A stretch of 64,000 nt of DNA, taken from NCBI GenBank assembly GCA_036937835.1, contig CM072870.1, forward strand, positions 3,272,501-3,336,500, read 5' to 3'. Below are positions 38,382-51,168 of the stretch, piece after piece; the stretch's first letter is position 1; each line of letters begins with the position of its first letter. Source of the stretch: Pampus argenteus (Eukaryota > Chordata > Actinopteri > Scombriformes > Stromateidae). The translations under genes were made by a program, and so were the position numbers. The notes under the pieces are model-generated. The model saw nothing but the letters and a program-made list of their open reading frames with translations. It was not told where the DNA came from and ran no database searches.

Positions 38382-39412
38382 TTAGACTCCAGAGTTTACT
38401 GCTTTATGTATTATTTTGAGATCACAGTTGATAAGGCTCATTTGTCTGTACCTCCAGGTATAAGTGTTGGGTCTTTGTTGGGTGTAGCTGGTATTCATCT
38501 GTGGTGGTTTAGTTCCTGGTGATTTGATTTCATTGGAGAAGAGAGCTTTCTTGGGTTCTTCTGGAGTTATGGCTTTGTCTGATGTGGTAGCCTGTTCTAT
38601 AGATGCTTTATGAAGCTCTATGTTGTGGAGTGAGTGGATACTTGAGGTGGATCTTAGTAGTCGTGGAAGATTTTTCAAACTGAAACTTAATTTTCTGTAT
38701 TTGATGTTGGATTTGTTCAGTGGGGGAGTTGGAGATCATATGTTTGAGTCCAGGTTTTTGCTGTATTTCTTTCTTCCTTGTTCTTCTTGTGAGTAGTATA
38801 TATGTGAGATTAGGTTTCTTCTTTGAGTTACTTTTGCAGACAGTTAGAGAACTATACAATTTGACCTTGTAGCAAGAAGTATCACTGAAATCTCACTAAA
38901 TTTCATTGAATATGACCTCATATTTGGAGGTCAAAATGAGTGCTGAGTACAGTACATCCTGTTTGATCAATTAACTTCTGGTATTTCTTGGCTTGTCTGG
39001 CTTTTCTCTATCACATCAATGTTTCCCTCATTGATGAGTGCAATGTTTTTTTTTAAATTATTATTAATATTCATTACCGATGTCTGAGAAACATTAGAAT
39101 CAAGTTGTATCAAACTGGAATCTGAAGAACTAACAAACATTTCCTGACTGGACAAATAGTAAAACCAGAATTTCCCCCCAAAGTGAGCCGGATATCACGC
39201 TGTGATACATTGACACTGCTGCTACCCAGCTGAACAGGTTCTGTGTACATGCTGTACAGGCGTGTGACAGATTGATCGCCCTCTTTTATCCTCACATTAC
39301 TGCTGTGCACAGACCTGTGTACACCTGTTTGAACAGGCAGGTCTATGTCCAAGGCATTTGTGTGTGTGAGGTGAAGCAGTGGTGACATTCCATCTCCACT
39401 GAAGCCCATCAT
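38382..39412 (-). other. Cluster of minus-strand reading frames of unknown identity
   Basis: Four partly overlapping minus-strand frames (39110-39412, 38967-39155, 38608-38859, 38382-38678) fill about 1 kb with Ser/Gln/Lys/Asn-rich protein, unusual for the AT-rich surroundings. The frames differ from one to the next, as in an eroded gene with frameshifts or a set of exons. No domain is recognised and no clear splice sites join them. Confidence 0.25.
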
Positions 39413-42400
39413 TAAACCCCAGGCTAAATCACTTTTGTCTTTAATTAATCATACATTTTAGCATTTAACTTGAGGGAAAGTAGTATAAGCTTCGTAAAAG
39501 TAGAGTTTAGGGCAGAGCTGTTGTATTGGATTGCATTAGTTGCAAAGGCAAAACATTACCGTATGCTCCTTCATCTTCTATAATAATCCCATCTATTATA
39601 AGTATCGCATCTTATTGTAATCCTTTCAGATACCAAAATTAATATTGATTCAACTGTTTGTCTGCAGTGATTCTTCCGGCCCATTTCCTCACTCTGGAGG
39701 AGAACAGGTCCTGGATGGAGAACAGGTGTGCACCGACCTGACTGTCGGTTGTAGTCTGTCCCTGTCCTGTTTCATGACTGATCCAGATTCAATGACTGCA
39801 GTGAATAACTGGATCAGGTATCAGGTGAATCTGTACTAATGTTGGACTCCCACTTCCTACATCATATTAACACATGGCAGTGAGCTCATAAGATTTGTCA
39901 TGCACGTACTGTATATGTGCATGCATATTGCTGTTAGTAGCAATAATTAATACATAGCTATACTCTAATCAAATGTCATTTTGTACACTGACACTCATTA
40001 AGCTCAGCAAGATACAATATGTTATGTCAATATCACCTTTAAGAGCTAATTTACATGATATATACGTTACTTGGCTGTAAGAATAATTCTATTGATCTTT
40101 ATAGGTGTTAACAGGGACGGTCAATGCATTTTCTCAACTTTTATTATGGTAACAGAAACATTTTGATAACATACAGTGGTTGGATCAGTACACTGGATCA
40201 CTATCAAACAACCATGCACTTTTCCAACAAGAATTACAGACATTTATATGCTAAGCAATAAGTAAGACAATGGCCTACTCTATTAAAAATTGGCGTAAAG
40301 ACAATATTTGCTATCTCCCATCTTCAAATATCTCAAGCGAAAAGAGCACCTGCAGGTGAAGTTGTACAAATATTTGATTAGGCAGTCAGTTGCACTTTTT
40401 GGAATATTGCAAGTCACTGTTCATGTTGTTATTAAACTTTCCTCTACTTGCGTTAGTCCACTCAGGGCATACCTAGATAGATAAATTCAACGCTAAAATA
40501 AAAAAATAAAAAAAAGATTAAGATCTTTCCTCGTTGAGTCACTTCTTGTTGAATATTAACTCCATTTGCTTTTATGAGCTCACCACCTCATTGTTGACAG
40601 TGTTATCTGTTGCTGTTGCCTTTAGAAAACCCTTGCAGAGCTTTGTCACGCAACCTGTAGGGCTGGGAGCATAACTCCATGCGGAAAACGCAATCAGAGA
40701 TGTTAAATGCTACAAATCAGTTCCTCAAGAATCTGCCAAACTCTAAACAATCCGCTGAATCTTAAAAAGAAGATGCAGTTAGACAGGAGCGTTCAAAACT
40801 GTGAGTGCTTCATCAATCAATCAATACCCGAAAATTGGTGTTTAGAACAGTTTACAGTTTATTTACATCATTTAATGATAAAGAGCAACAAGACAGACAT
40901 TTATATGTATGGGAATGCTTCTCCATTGACACTCACTGACTCCCTATTTACATTCATTTCTTTCAACGACAAATAAACTGACTGAGTGATGGACATGTGT
41001 TATTAGATAATATTATCACAACTGTAATTCTGATTTCCATTATCATGTTAATGGTAATTCCCATTATGTGTTGTGTGAGCTGACAGACTAAGCGCTAGTT
41101 ATATACATTACTGTGCAAAGGTTTTAGTTTTACTTTAGATTATCCATAATATAATACCATCTGACCAGTCCCAAATATATTCTATACATAAAGAACTATC
41201 TTCATCAACAAGAAGAACAAGGAGTCGTGTAAAGATGGTTTGATCCCCAGAGAGCCTGGAGTTGCATTGTATTTCCTTTTTTTTAATTTTTTTCCAGAGC
41301 TGTGTGTTCACTCAGCTATTGCTAATCCAGCATGTATGCAATGAACATGCCATAGTGGAGAAAAAAGTTTGTCAGGTGGCTACCAGCACGTTCACAGAAA
41401 TGTTAATTAAATAAATGAAATGGAACAAAATAGTCCCAACACTCTATAACGCCACAGTTTGGCATTCAGCTATTGGACCTATGGAACTGTTCTATTTTTA
41501 GTGTGTATGTGTGTTACCTGGTTACCTCTGCTCTGTTTTGGTCTCTGCGTCATGAAGCAATTCATTGGACAGAAAAAAAGTTGAGAGCGGGCCAGGAGGC
41601 GGGCCAGGAGGTTTCACCAGCAGCTTTCTCATGCCTTTGAATTATTTGATGTAAAGAATAGTCTCTCCTGCTCTCTTTTTCTTTTCTTCAATACAAACAT
41701 TCTTTCTGTTTTCTCTCTCCCTCTGTCCTTTTTTTCTTCTCTGTTTGTTCAGGGACTCAGTACGTGGCTACATATTTACCCACCCCAGTCACAACACTGT
41801 CACATTTAGGTGTAGGAAATGCAACAGGAACTCATGAAGTCTCTCAACACACACACACACACATACACACACACACACATGAAGTGACATTTAAACAGCA
41901 CTCTGATTACTCATGTGCACATGTGAAACACGACTGTGTCTGCACACCTTCAGCGGGTTGGTGCTCTCAGTGTCGGAGCCTCTGTGTGAGATGCTTCAGT
42001 GGGTAATGATGATGTACTAGAAAACTATTCATTCAACTAAATCATTTTGACAGAACAGCAGCCAATAGGAAAACTCGTTCGACCAATGATGTAACTCCAT
42101 CACTCAGTCAGTCACTCACTTCTAATCTCTTTCCAGCAGAGTTTATGAAATTTTCCTGCCATTCGCCATTTTGAAAGCCAGAAAAAGCCCATCATACCTG
42201 GACCTGTAAATTGATGTTACTTCAACAGCCATCATTCAGTGCTAATGCAGGATGTAGGAGGCAGAGAGTAAGTAAGTCATATTTTAAATGCATGAATTTG
42301 GATCATGTGTCCATTTTGCCAACTGAATAATGATAAAATCCTATAAAAATGCAACATACTGTGTTGAATTAAAATAAGTAGCGTTTGTCTTTTCATTATA

Positions 42401-42887
42401 GATGTTGCCGTAACAAGTCAACAGAGCAACAGGACAGTTTCAGAAACAAATATTGCTTTCACAATAAAAGTAAAAAAACAACAAAAAAAAAAAAAAAAAA
42501 AAAAAAACAAAGCGTAGAAGTCAGGATCTGTCAAAATGTCACCTCCCAGTGGATTTTTTTCCCTAGCTTTATGAGGACATCTAATCCCCATAATGAGAGA
42601 CATAACTCCCCCAAAACACACACACACACACACACACACTTGCTGTATCAGACAACACAATTTAGGAACTAACTGTATTTATCCAGTAAATCCTGTCACC
42701 CACTCAAACCACGAGACCTGAAGAATCCAAACCACTTTAAACTATCTGCTGGTTGGTTGCCCAATGTCTCAGCCGCTGCGTGGGACTGTCAGTCCAATTG
42801 CAACACATGCCATTCCTGTTTTTCATGAGTGTAATACTTGCAAAACACAAACAGATGGGTAATGACAAGTGAGTGAAAGACAGAGAT
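39413..42887. other. Non-coding, nothing recognised
   Basis: A (CA)n run near 41849-41879, poly(A) at 42483-42507 and (CA)n at 42617-42639. An exon-like frame at 39645-39839 has no domain. Confidence 0.5.
42483..42507. repeat. Poly(A) run
   Basis: 25 uninterrupted A. A LINE or SINE tail is possible but no element is recognisable upstream. Confidence 0.8.
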
Positions 42888-43000
42888 GGTAAATAGTCTG
42901 CATTTACATAGCACCTTTCTAGTCTTCCAACTACTCGCTTAACAATAGATGTCAACATTCACCCATTCACTCACACACTCACACACCCATGGCGCAGCTT
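42888..43000 (-). repeat. 3' part of the same SINE family
   Basis: On the minus strand it reads GTGAATGGGTGAATGTTG, then ACTAGAAAGGTGCTATGTAAATGCAG, the 3' end of the SINE at 30749-31095. The tRNA-like head is missing. Confidence 0.65.
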
Positions 43001-44040
43001 CAACTACAGTTGAAGTTTAGGAAGAGTGTGAGAGCAAAGGGTTAGGGGATGAATAGAGAATCAAACGGGTGGGGAAAGAAAGAGTGAAACAGAAGGATAA
43101 AGAGTGAGATAGTCAATGACAGGAGTCTTTTACCTTTTTATTAAAGGGAAAGAGAGAATGTAAAGTTAGAATGAGAAAGAGAGTGAATGCCAGAGTGTAA
43201 TATGGAGAGAAACTGCTCTAACGGAGAGAGAGAGAGGTTGTAAACAGTCATATATAAAGATTTCATCAACTGGTGGATTATGACATTCTTGGTCAATTAT
43301 GTCTCCATGGATACAGTTTTGGCGTCAGGCATTGTGCAAACTGCTGAAAAACACACACAGTGACGTTATGTGAGCATGGTGTTCAGACCACAGTGAGACA
43401 GACATGACACAGAAACAAGGAGCCAGAGAGACACCCGGCACTCTCTCCATGATAAGAAACAGAAGATTTCTACAAAAAAAATCTCTAACATGGGAAACGA
43501 ATTTATCTAACCCACAAATAGTTCAGTTCATTTTTTTAAGTCACAGATTATATCGGAGCAGTAGATATTCTGCCGTGTGCACGATATAAGAGACTTCTTG
43601 AGCGATCACTTGCATCATTAACTGGTCTTTCTTTGCAAATTCTTTTTAATTGGAGTAAGATGGTTTCAAGTGCTGCAAAGATTTAAATCTGTCACATATA
43701 ATACGCACACTTAAACATGAAGTGGCCTACTCTAGAGGACGTGGTAATAGGTAAATGTGCAATCATAATAAAAAAAAGTCTTGTTCAGGGGTCTGGTGTC
43801 CAAATCTGCCCTTAATCTGTTCTGTATTTCAATTGAATACAGCTTGTGCATATTTTTAAATACATTCACCAATTTGAAAGAAATCAATTTTTAGGGTGGG
43901 TCAATCTGGTTTTGGTAAACGATGTGTCATTATGCTATATGAACGCTACTCTCAATACATCCTTTAGGATCCAGACACATATTGGCAGTGTGTAGTGGGA
44001 CAGAATCCCGTCTTCGGAAGCAAGTCTAAATGAATGATAG

Positions 44041-44043
<3 letters not shown>

Positions 44044-44087
<44 letters not shown>
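44044..44087. repeat. (TG)n microsatellite
   Basis: Pure TG run, 44 bp. Confidence 0.95.
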
Positions 44088-44089
<2 letters not shown>

Positions 44090-44582
44090 TGTGTGTGAGT
44101 GGCGTGCGTGCGGGCATGCAGCTATGTGTCTATGTGTGTGTTGTTGCTTGGTGGCATCATTTACCCTGCTAAAGCCTGTTTACAGTACCTTAATGACATG
44201 ATACGTCACTGGCACACATAAAACACACACACACCCACACACACACAGACAGGCAGAGGGTCAGTTTACATGCGTGGTGTGACTGCGGTGTATTTAAGTA
44301 TTTAAGCGTCATAAACAACAAAGCCCACAGCATGGCCAATCACTCAGATGAGAGGCAAAATTGCCCTTAATGGAGTGTAAAAGACTGCAGAGGCAAACAG
44401 CGAGTCTGCAGGCTAACGTCAGACATTGGCCTAAACACTGTTTTAGGGGCTGAAATTACAGTTTAGCTGCTGCTCTGTAAACCGCCAACACACCAATTTC
44501 AGGAACCTGCAGTGTCGCGAGCTGACGAGAGTTTATTCATTCATTCTCTCGGCCATTCATCTCTCATTTTAACAGGGGACGA

Positions 44583-44610
44583 CACATTAAGAGTGGAGCC
44601 TCTTAATGTG
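44583..44610. repeat. Perfect 11-bp-stem hairpin
   Basis: CACATTAAGAG and CTCTTAATGTG are exact reverse complements with a 6-nt loop. They lie in an unusually complex, microsatellite-free stretch (44290-44720). Confidence 0.75.
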
Positions 44611-45882
44611 GTGCTAAGGCTGATTACAGGACAGCCTCACTTCAACATAAACAAAGAGAAAAACGTCTGGATGAAGGAGAAGTTCAACATTCTGGGAAAA
44701 ATGCATTTAGTCCAAGAAATATAAGAGTCTATTAAATTATTGTGGAAGTTTTAATCAGGTTTTCTGAAACTGTGGAAAAAAGAAAAATGCAAATCGGTGC
44801 ACGTTTCCATCAAGTACTTTTACCTGACAACATGAGATATGATACTAAACCAATAGATGTGATATATCAGAACATCTCATTGCCACTTTATTTACATTTT
44901 ATAAGTTTGTAATTAGTAATAACATTGTGGTAATTTGATTAAGCGCACGTGAATATGAACATGAACATGTGAACACAACAACACAGTGACATGATAATGG
45001 CTTTAAAGGCTGTGCGAGTCATTATGGTCTCACTTGCTAAATTCAGCCCCTCTAATAAGTGGAAATCATAGCTCCATTAATAAAATTTGAAGATAGTATT
45101 GTATCTTTGATGTTGATTCGTCAGCTGCTCTCCCTGGTTCCAGGACTTGCACTGAATTAGACTATTGTCACATTTTCACAAGTTTAACATTACTTGATTA
45201 CTATACCTGCCCTGTCAGTACAATTTAGCTAAAGTACCTAATGTGGAAATGACAGCTACAAAGTTGTTACAGCATGTTAACGGCATGAAGTAAAAATTAA
45301 GAAATGCATACATAGATCAAATGACCTCACTAATAAATCAACTGGTACATATCTGGTACAAGCCTAGAACCTTCGAGCTCTGGGACCGCTTTGCTCATTT
45401 GATAATTCAGCCCTTTCTCTTTTAAATAAATGATGTAAGTAATGATATTGTGACTTCTGATCCACATGGCACATGGCCCCTGTGGTGTTTTTATCAGCTG
45501 CACACACACACACACACACACTGGCAATGGTACGTGTGGGTTTCAGCATTCATCATATCCAGTGCACCTGGGCCTTTGTGTGCTGTAACAAAAACTTTTA
45601 TCAGAAATGTATGACAAAACCCTGTGCCAATGCTAATGTGTACTCTCTTATCAAACCACAATCGCATGCTACCATCAGCTGCTATCCACTTCACAGTCCC
45701 TCCACAAGAGATAGCATTAGCGCCCAGATATCATTAGTGCTATACTAACACACATTAGATGGTTATTAGTGGTTGGGTAACAGCTATGTGTGCTCTAATA
45801 TGAACTTAAATGGCATTTTTCGAACACAAAACCTGATGACTAATGATAAAAATATCAAGATATCAAGATCAAGTGACATATC

Positions 45883-45883
<1 letters not shown>

Positions 45884-45927
<44 letters not shown>
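45884..45927. repeat. (TA)n microsatellite
   Basis: Pure TA run, 44 bp. A shorter one is at 47930-47954. Confidence 0.95.
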
Positions 45928-45931
<4 letters not shown>

Positions 45932-46821
45932 GTGAGATATGTCAGGACAGGTTTGGGGCAAGGCGCGTTCATTGATATTTATGTACAAATAAAATTAAAA
46001 GTCTGCACTCTGTTTAAAGAGTAATTAACATTAGATACTGCAATACTATGAGAAGAAAAAAAACATGTCTACAAGCAGTTTCAAACTGACTTTTAAACAG
46101 CTTTTGAAGCAGTAACTGGTTCACCTGGATGTGTGTCTAAAGAGTGACGCCTGGGTGTGAGGAGTCATTTGGAGCCCTGACACGCTGCGTGTCTGCTGTG
46201 TGCTAAGTGAGTGTGACGGCTGCATTTAGCAGGAGGAGGGTGATTATGGTGATGTATTACCAGGAGCTGTTATGGTTAGAGCTGACAGCTGAGGCCAAAC
46301 ATTTTCACACAGACCTGTCTGGGGGACGTAGAGACGCTGTCAGGTTTGTTTAAGCTGAAGGAGCTTTGTCTCACTCTTTCATAATCTCTCTGTCTTTATA
46401 CCCCCCACCCCCCACCCCCTCGCTCTCTCTCTGTTCTCCTGCTTTGAGCCCTCCCCCTGACGTGCTGCTTCAACCTAGGTGGGCTCTGGAAACTGTTCTT
46501 CAACCATGCTCTTCTCTTTTCTCCCCTCCTTTCTTTCCCTTCTCAGGTGTAGACACATAATTACTGTATGGGCTCTAGTCAGTCTCCAGTTACTCCTAAT
46601 ATGCTGCCTTTTAACTGTGTCCAATGGTATGTTTGTTTGCACTGTGTGTGTGTGTGTCTGTGTGTGTACCCACACATGCAGCTGTGTGTCTTGATGCATA
46701 TGCAGAATGTGTGTGTTGGCGGTGGGGGTTATTGGGTTCCAGTGGCGGTGAGTGTGCTTCTTCTTCTTCTCTCTTTCTCTCTGAACATCTAAATAATACA
46801 AGTAGATGAAAGGGAAGAGGG

Positions 46822-46858
46822 AACACACACAGACACACACACACACACACACACACAG
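46822..46858. repeat. (CA)n microsatellite
   Basis: CA run with GA interruptions. Confidence 0.9.
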
Positions 46859-47122
46859 ACAGAGTTTTCATAGCTATCTTTGTTAGGCCATTGCATTCAC
46901 TCCATGGATCAAATCCTAACTTTAACTATTATCAGCCTTAACCTGACCTCAGTTCACACCTTACCTCTAACCTTAAAGAGGACCTCAGAGATTACATTTT
47001 GGGTTTGATACCCGTGAGGACTACTGGTCCCGACAAGGTCAGACCCAGAAACGGTCACTAAGAGGTAACAAAAACATGCCCACACACACACACAAACATA
47101 CACACACTGGGTTTCCATCTTT

Positions 47123-47364
47123 TCAGGGGACATTACATTGACATACATTCATTTCCTGGAGACTTATCCTAATCCTAACCATAACCACCACATGTGTAAC
47201 CCTAACCTTGACATAACCCTAAACTTACCTTAACGTTAATCTTCACCCTAAAATCAATGATTTACATTAAGAGGACTGGCTTTTTGTCCCCATACGGGGG
47301 CTGAGTCCCCATAACATGACTGTGTAAATAGATTTACGTCCCCACAATGTGAGGAATACCTGGA

Positions 47365-47397
<33 letters not shown>
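47123..47397 (+). repeat. CCTAA-rich interspersed repeat ending in (CA)n, copy 2
   Basis: ACATTACATTGACATACA, CCTAATCCTAACC-type units, GGCTTTTTGTCCCCATA, GACTGTGTAAATAGATTTACG and CCCCACAATGTGAGGAATACC, then (CA)n at 47366-47397. Related CTAACC-type sequence lies just upstream at 46905-47110. Confidence 0.62.
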
Positions 47398-47401
<4 letters not shown>

Positions 47402-47923
47402 GAAGCAGCTTCCTGAAATGGAAGACACCCTTCTTTAGCAAATACAACAGATGTCTGAAAACAAAGAGCTTCTGCTATTCAGACACTGTATCATTGACAC
47501 TCTGCATAGCAATGAGTCTGCACTCAGCTATTAGCTGGGTAAGTAGCTATTATATGGAGAAAGTCAACACAGAATCAAAGTTGGTAGGATATTTTCATAT
47601 TTTCAGATCTATAATTCATGCACATAATATTTCTCCACCTGGTGAGTGAGTCTAAAAGACAGCCCCTTATGAGCAGCTACAACACCCAGCTCAGAAAACC
47701 ACATCCTGGCTGGCAGTACGGTGAAAACAAAAACAAGACTAGGTCAAAACCTATGGCTGGATCTTGTACTGTGAATGTGTGAAATTGAGGCCAATTTATT
47801 CCAGGGACAGTCAGTGGTATGATGTGAATTCCTGGATATTGAATGTTCATGAACTGCAGTTTGCACATCCTTACAAAGTCAGAGTGTAGCTGAATTAGTT
47901 TTTTTTTTAATTACAGTATTATT

Positions 47924-47957
<34 letters not shown>

Positions 47958-48240
47958 GAACACAATTAGAATTGATCAAATATTTTAAATAAAGCAGAGC
48001 TATCTATCAATGATGCAGCCTGTGAGAGAACTGAGAAGACTCATCCTTCACATGATTCGCCTGTTTAATTCACTGCTGTTTTCTAGTTGTAATGCCTCTT
48101 CTTCTCACATACCAGGTGCCAAATGTATGTGAGCAATTCATTGTTGGCCTTGGATACAGCGGTTGACAGAACAACGCTGCAGCGAAGTCTATTAGTAGCT
48201 GTTCTGGATCTTCTGATTGTATCACATACAGCACATATGT
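47398..48240. other. Non-coding, nothing recognised
   Basis: A short (TA)n at 47930-47954; nothing else seen. Confidence 0.55.
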
Positions 48241-48605
48241 GAGGTATTCACTATGCTTCACTTTTTCCACATTTTGTTATATTACAGCCTTATTCCAAAA
48301 TGGATTAAATTCATTTTTTTCCTCAAAATTCTACACACCAAACCCCATAATGGCAACAAAAATGTTTTTTTTTTATGTCTGCAAATGTATTAGAAATTGA
48401 AAGAAAGAATGAAAATCTAATATGTCCATAAGTATGAACAGTCTTTGCTCAATACTTTGTTGTGGCATCTTTGGCAACAATTACAGCTTCAAGTCTTGTA
48501 GAATATGAAGCCACAAGCTTCATCCCTCTTTAAAGAACCTCTCCAGCTCCATCAGGTTGGATGGGGAGCATCGGTGCCATTTTCAGATCACTCAGAGATC
48601 AGAGT
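48241..48605 (-). mobile_element. Tc1-like transposon, 3'-end fragment
   Basis: The reverse complement of the 3' part of the 31.4-kb Tc1 copy: CTTCACTTTTTCCACATTTTG, ACAGTCTTTGCTCAATACTTT, GAATATGAAGCCACAAGCTT and GGTTGGATGGGGAGCAT match in order. It stops within the transposase end, just past the point matching the EHLWRD block, so about 365 bp remain. Confidence 0.85.
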
Positions 48606-51110
48606 TGAAAGATTAACCGTCGCCCCAGTGTGAGGTAAAGATAAAAAAGGCTCATATTCCATCATTCTGAGCAATTTAATCAAAAATAATATTCTCATCT
48701 TTTAAGATAAGATGGATGGAAAAGGTGATTGTTCTTTTCACTGCTGTTTCCAAGGTCATGACAGAGCAGTGTAAGAGCCTGGGTTGAAGTTGAAGCAGAT
48801 TAAAGAATGCATGTTAAAGAACTGATTTATAGTATCTAAGTGGTGCTGGATGTGGATCATACCCCTGTGGCACCAGGTTAATGATGGTAAAGGTCTTCAT
48901 TTAGCAGCCCAAACATCTCCTTGATGCTTCCATGCAGGTCACGAGGATTCACTCAATGGTTTGAAGAGTACAAAAATGACGAAAAGATGTAAATCTTATA
49001 TGTTAAGGATCTCTACTCATGTGACATGATAATCTCGTGGTTATGGTGGTTATATAATTGCGATGGTTGCTGAATTCATAACAGTCAGTTATGGGGATTC
49101 ACCCTTCGCAAGATTCTTAGACTGTATTCTGGTTTTATTTTATGTGGCTATTGGTCCCTGGTAACAGGGTGGTGCCCTGAGATTTACTATTTGTGGTAAA
49201 TATATCTAAGTATTAATAATAATTAATATCAATTACCAATACCCAAATGTCCCCTACTAGTGCACAACATATAGTATGACATTTACACATGTGCATTTTA
49301 TTCCTAGGTTGGACATCTCTAGAATCTCTAGAATCAAATAGAACTCAACGCTACTGGACCGCCTATAGGAGATTTTGGATCATCACCAACAACAACAAAT
49401 GAAGGAATATATTTCAGAAGAATGTTGTTCATCCCTCCAGTAACGTTCCACACACACACTTGCGCTGACACCATATTAACACACGTGTTGCGTGTTTTGC
49501 ATAACGTTTCCCTCTGTATTTATGAAACTTCCACCCCGGTGACATTATTACCTCCTAAAGAGGAAAAATGTGCAGTTTGTATAAATTACAAATCAAGATG
49601 GCGGTAATTATGGCCGGTCTTAACATGCAACTCTGTGTGCTTACTGTGTAACAAATGATATACAGTCACACCAAGCTATTGGAGGTGGAAGTGTTTAACA
49701 GACTCAAATTGGATTAGATGAAAGTTTAATGTTTCACATGTGGAAATGGAGCAAAGTAATCTGATAAAGAGAAGGAAAGAAGTAGTGGATGCACATACTT
49801 TTGTTTCATACTATGTATATGATAATATGTTACAGTCACGGAAAATAAGCTAAAACATAGATACAGACGAACCACATTGTTACATACATCCTTATGGTGA
49901 TGACTCAGAGAAGTGGCATATAACCACTGCAACACTGCAACGTGCTGGTTTTACACTTTACACATATGACAGATAGTTTGTGTAGATTAATGATCTCTAG
50001 AAGTCCTCACTCACTAATCAAATAAGCACATTTACCAAAATGTTGAACTAATCTATTAAAGACACTTTGCTGTTGGAGTATTGGTAGTCACTTCATAGTG
50101 TCTCTGATCCTGGATTTATTCAAGAAATATGGGAACCAAAAGCAAGACAATGTAATAAAATCACATATTAAGGCATCCTAGGTAGGTCCCCCAAACCCCT
50201 TTCAGACATGCACCCCTTTACATTAATCTGATCTTACACATTCGTCTCATGTCTGAAGAAGCAAACCGGTTGCTTTTATGTAAAGCTCTCACCAAGAGTC
50301 TTCGTGCTATCACGTCCAACAAGTGTGAACTGAATGCTGTCAGATTAACATAGAGACCACAGCAGCACAAGGCTGAACATGCAGAGATGTTCCACTGCAA
50401 GTCTATACAACTTCTAAAGGGTGCCGATGATTTTGTCCAAGCTATTTTAGAATAACTTGTTATATAAGCATGTTTTCAGTTATTTTTTTTATTTTTATTT
50501 TTTTTTACAACTTTTATGTTTAGTTTCACTTAACTACAAGAAGCTGTACTTTTAAATAAACATTTTCTGTGTTGTTTATTCAAATAAGATATTGTGGCAC
50601 ATCAATATTGACTCAATGTGTTTGTGTAAAAATGAATGCATATGTCTTGTATTAACTAAGATATTTTGTTGTGTGCTGTGTGTTTGGTTATATATCATTT
50701 ATTATCAGGATTATCTTGTGAAGTGATGTGATTTGAAGTCACATGATGTCACTTTAGTTTGTGGTACAATTCTGTTGTAATGTGTTGCAAATTACCCTCT
50801 AACAAAGTCTGGGAAAGAATGAGCAATAAAGATGCAATGTCCTGGTGGCTCCAGTAGCCTATGTCACTTTTGACTTAGTTTTAGTCTAATACATAAAACC
50901 TATATGTGGTTTCTAATTCCAAAAAATCCGTAATTTGTGTCTCATTAGGGTATAACTGTGTTTGTTATAAATAAATATTCATCAAAATCTTCTGTTATGT
51001 TTACAGAATTGTAATTTTGCTTGTTCGTGTCTGACAGAAAACAATCACTTCAACAGCATATTTTTTTAAGGTACAGGCATCAGTAGATTAAAAGGCAAAA
51101 CATACAACAA

Positions 51111-51133
51111 TATGTATATGTATATGTATATGC

Positions 51134-51168
<35 letters not shown>
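51111..51168. repeat. (TATATG)n hexanucleotide repeat
   Basis: About 9-10 units with one C variant. A separate (ATATC)-like run follows at 51404-51430. Confidence 0.93.

Larger units (their letters stand above)
43001..47122. other. Non-coding, microsatellite-rich
   Basis: A purine-rich GAGAGA patch at 43030-43240, several CA/TG and TA runs, and CTAACC-type sequence at 46905-46975. No gene recognised. Confidence 0.5.

Noticed and set aside
39645..39839. Possible exon after a TTTGTCTGCAG acceptor-like site
   Set aside because: Acceptor-like sequences are common by chance; the product has no domain and no partner exon was found.
47160..47260. Interstitial telomere array
   Set aside because: CTAACC units are degenerate and part of a dispersed repeat also seen at 18058-18258; there is no run of perfect TTAGGG.
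51111..51168. CRISPR-like or satellite array
   Set aside because: Simple hexanucleotide repeat without spacers; a eukaryotic microsatellite.
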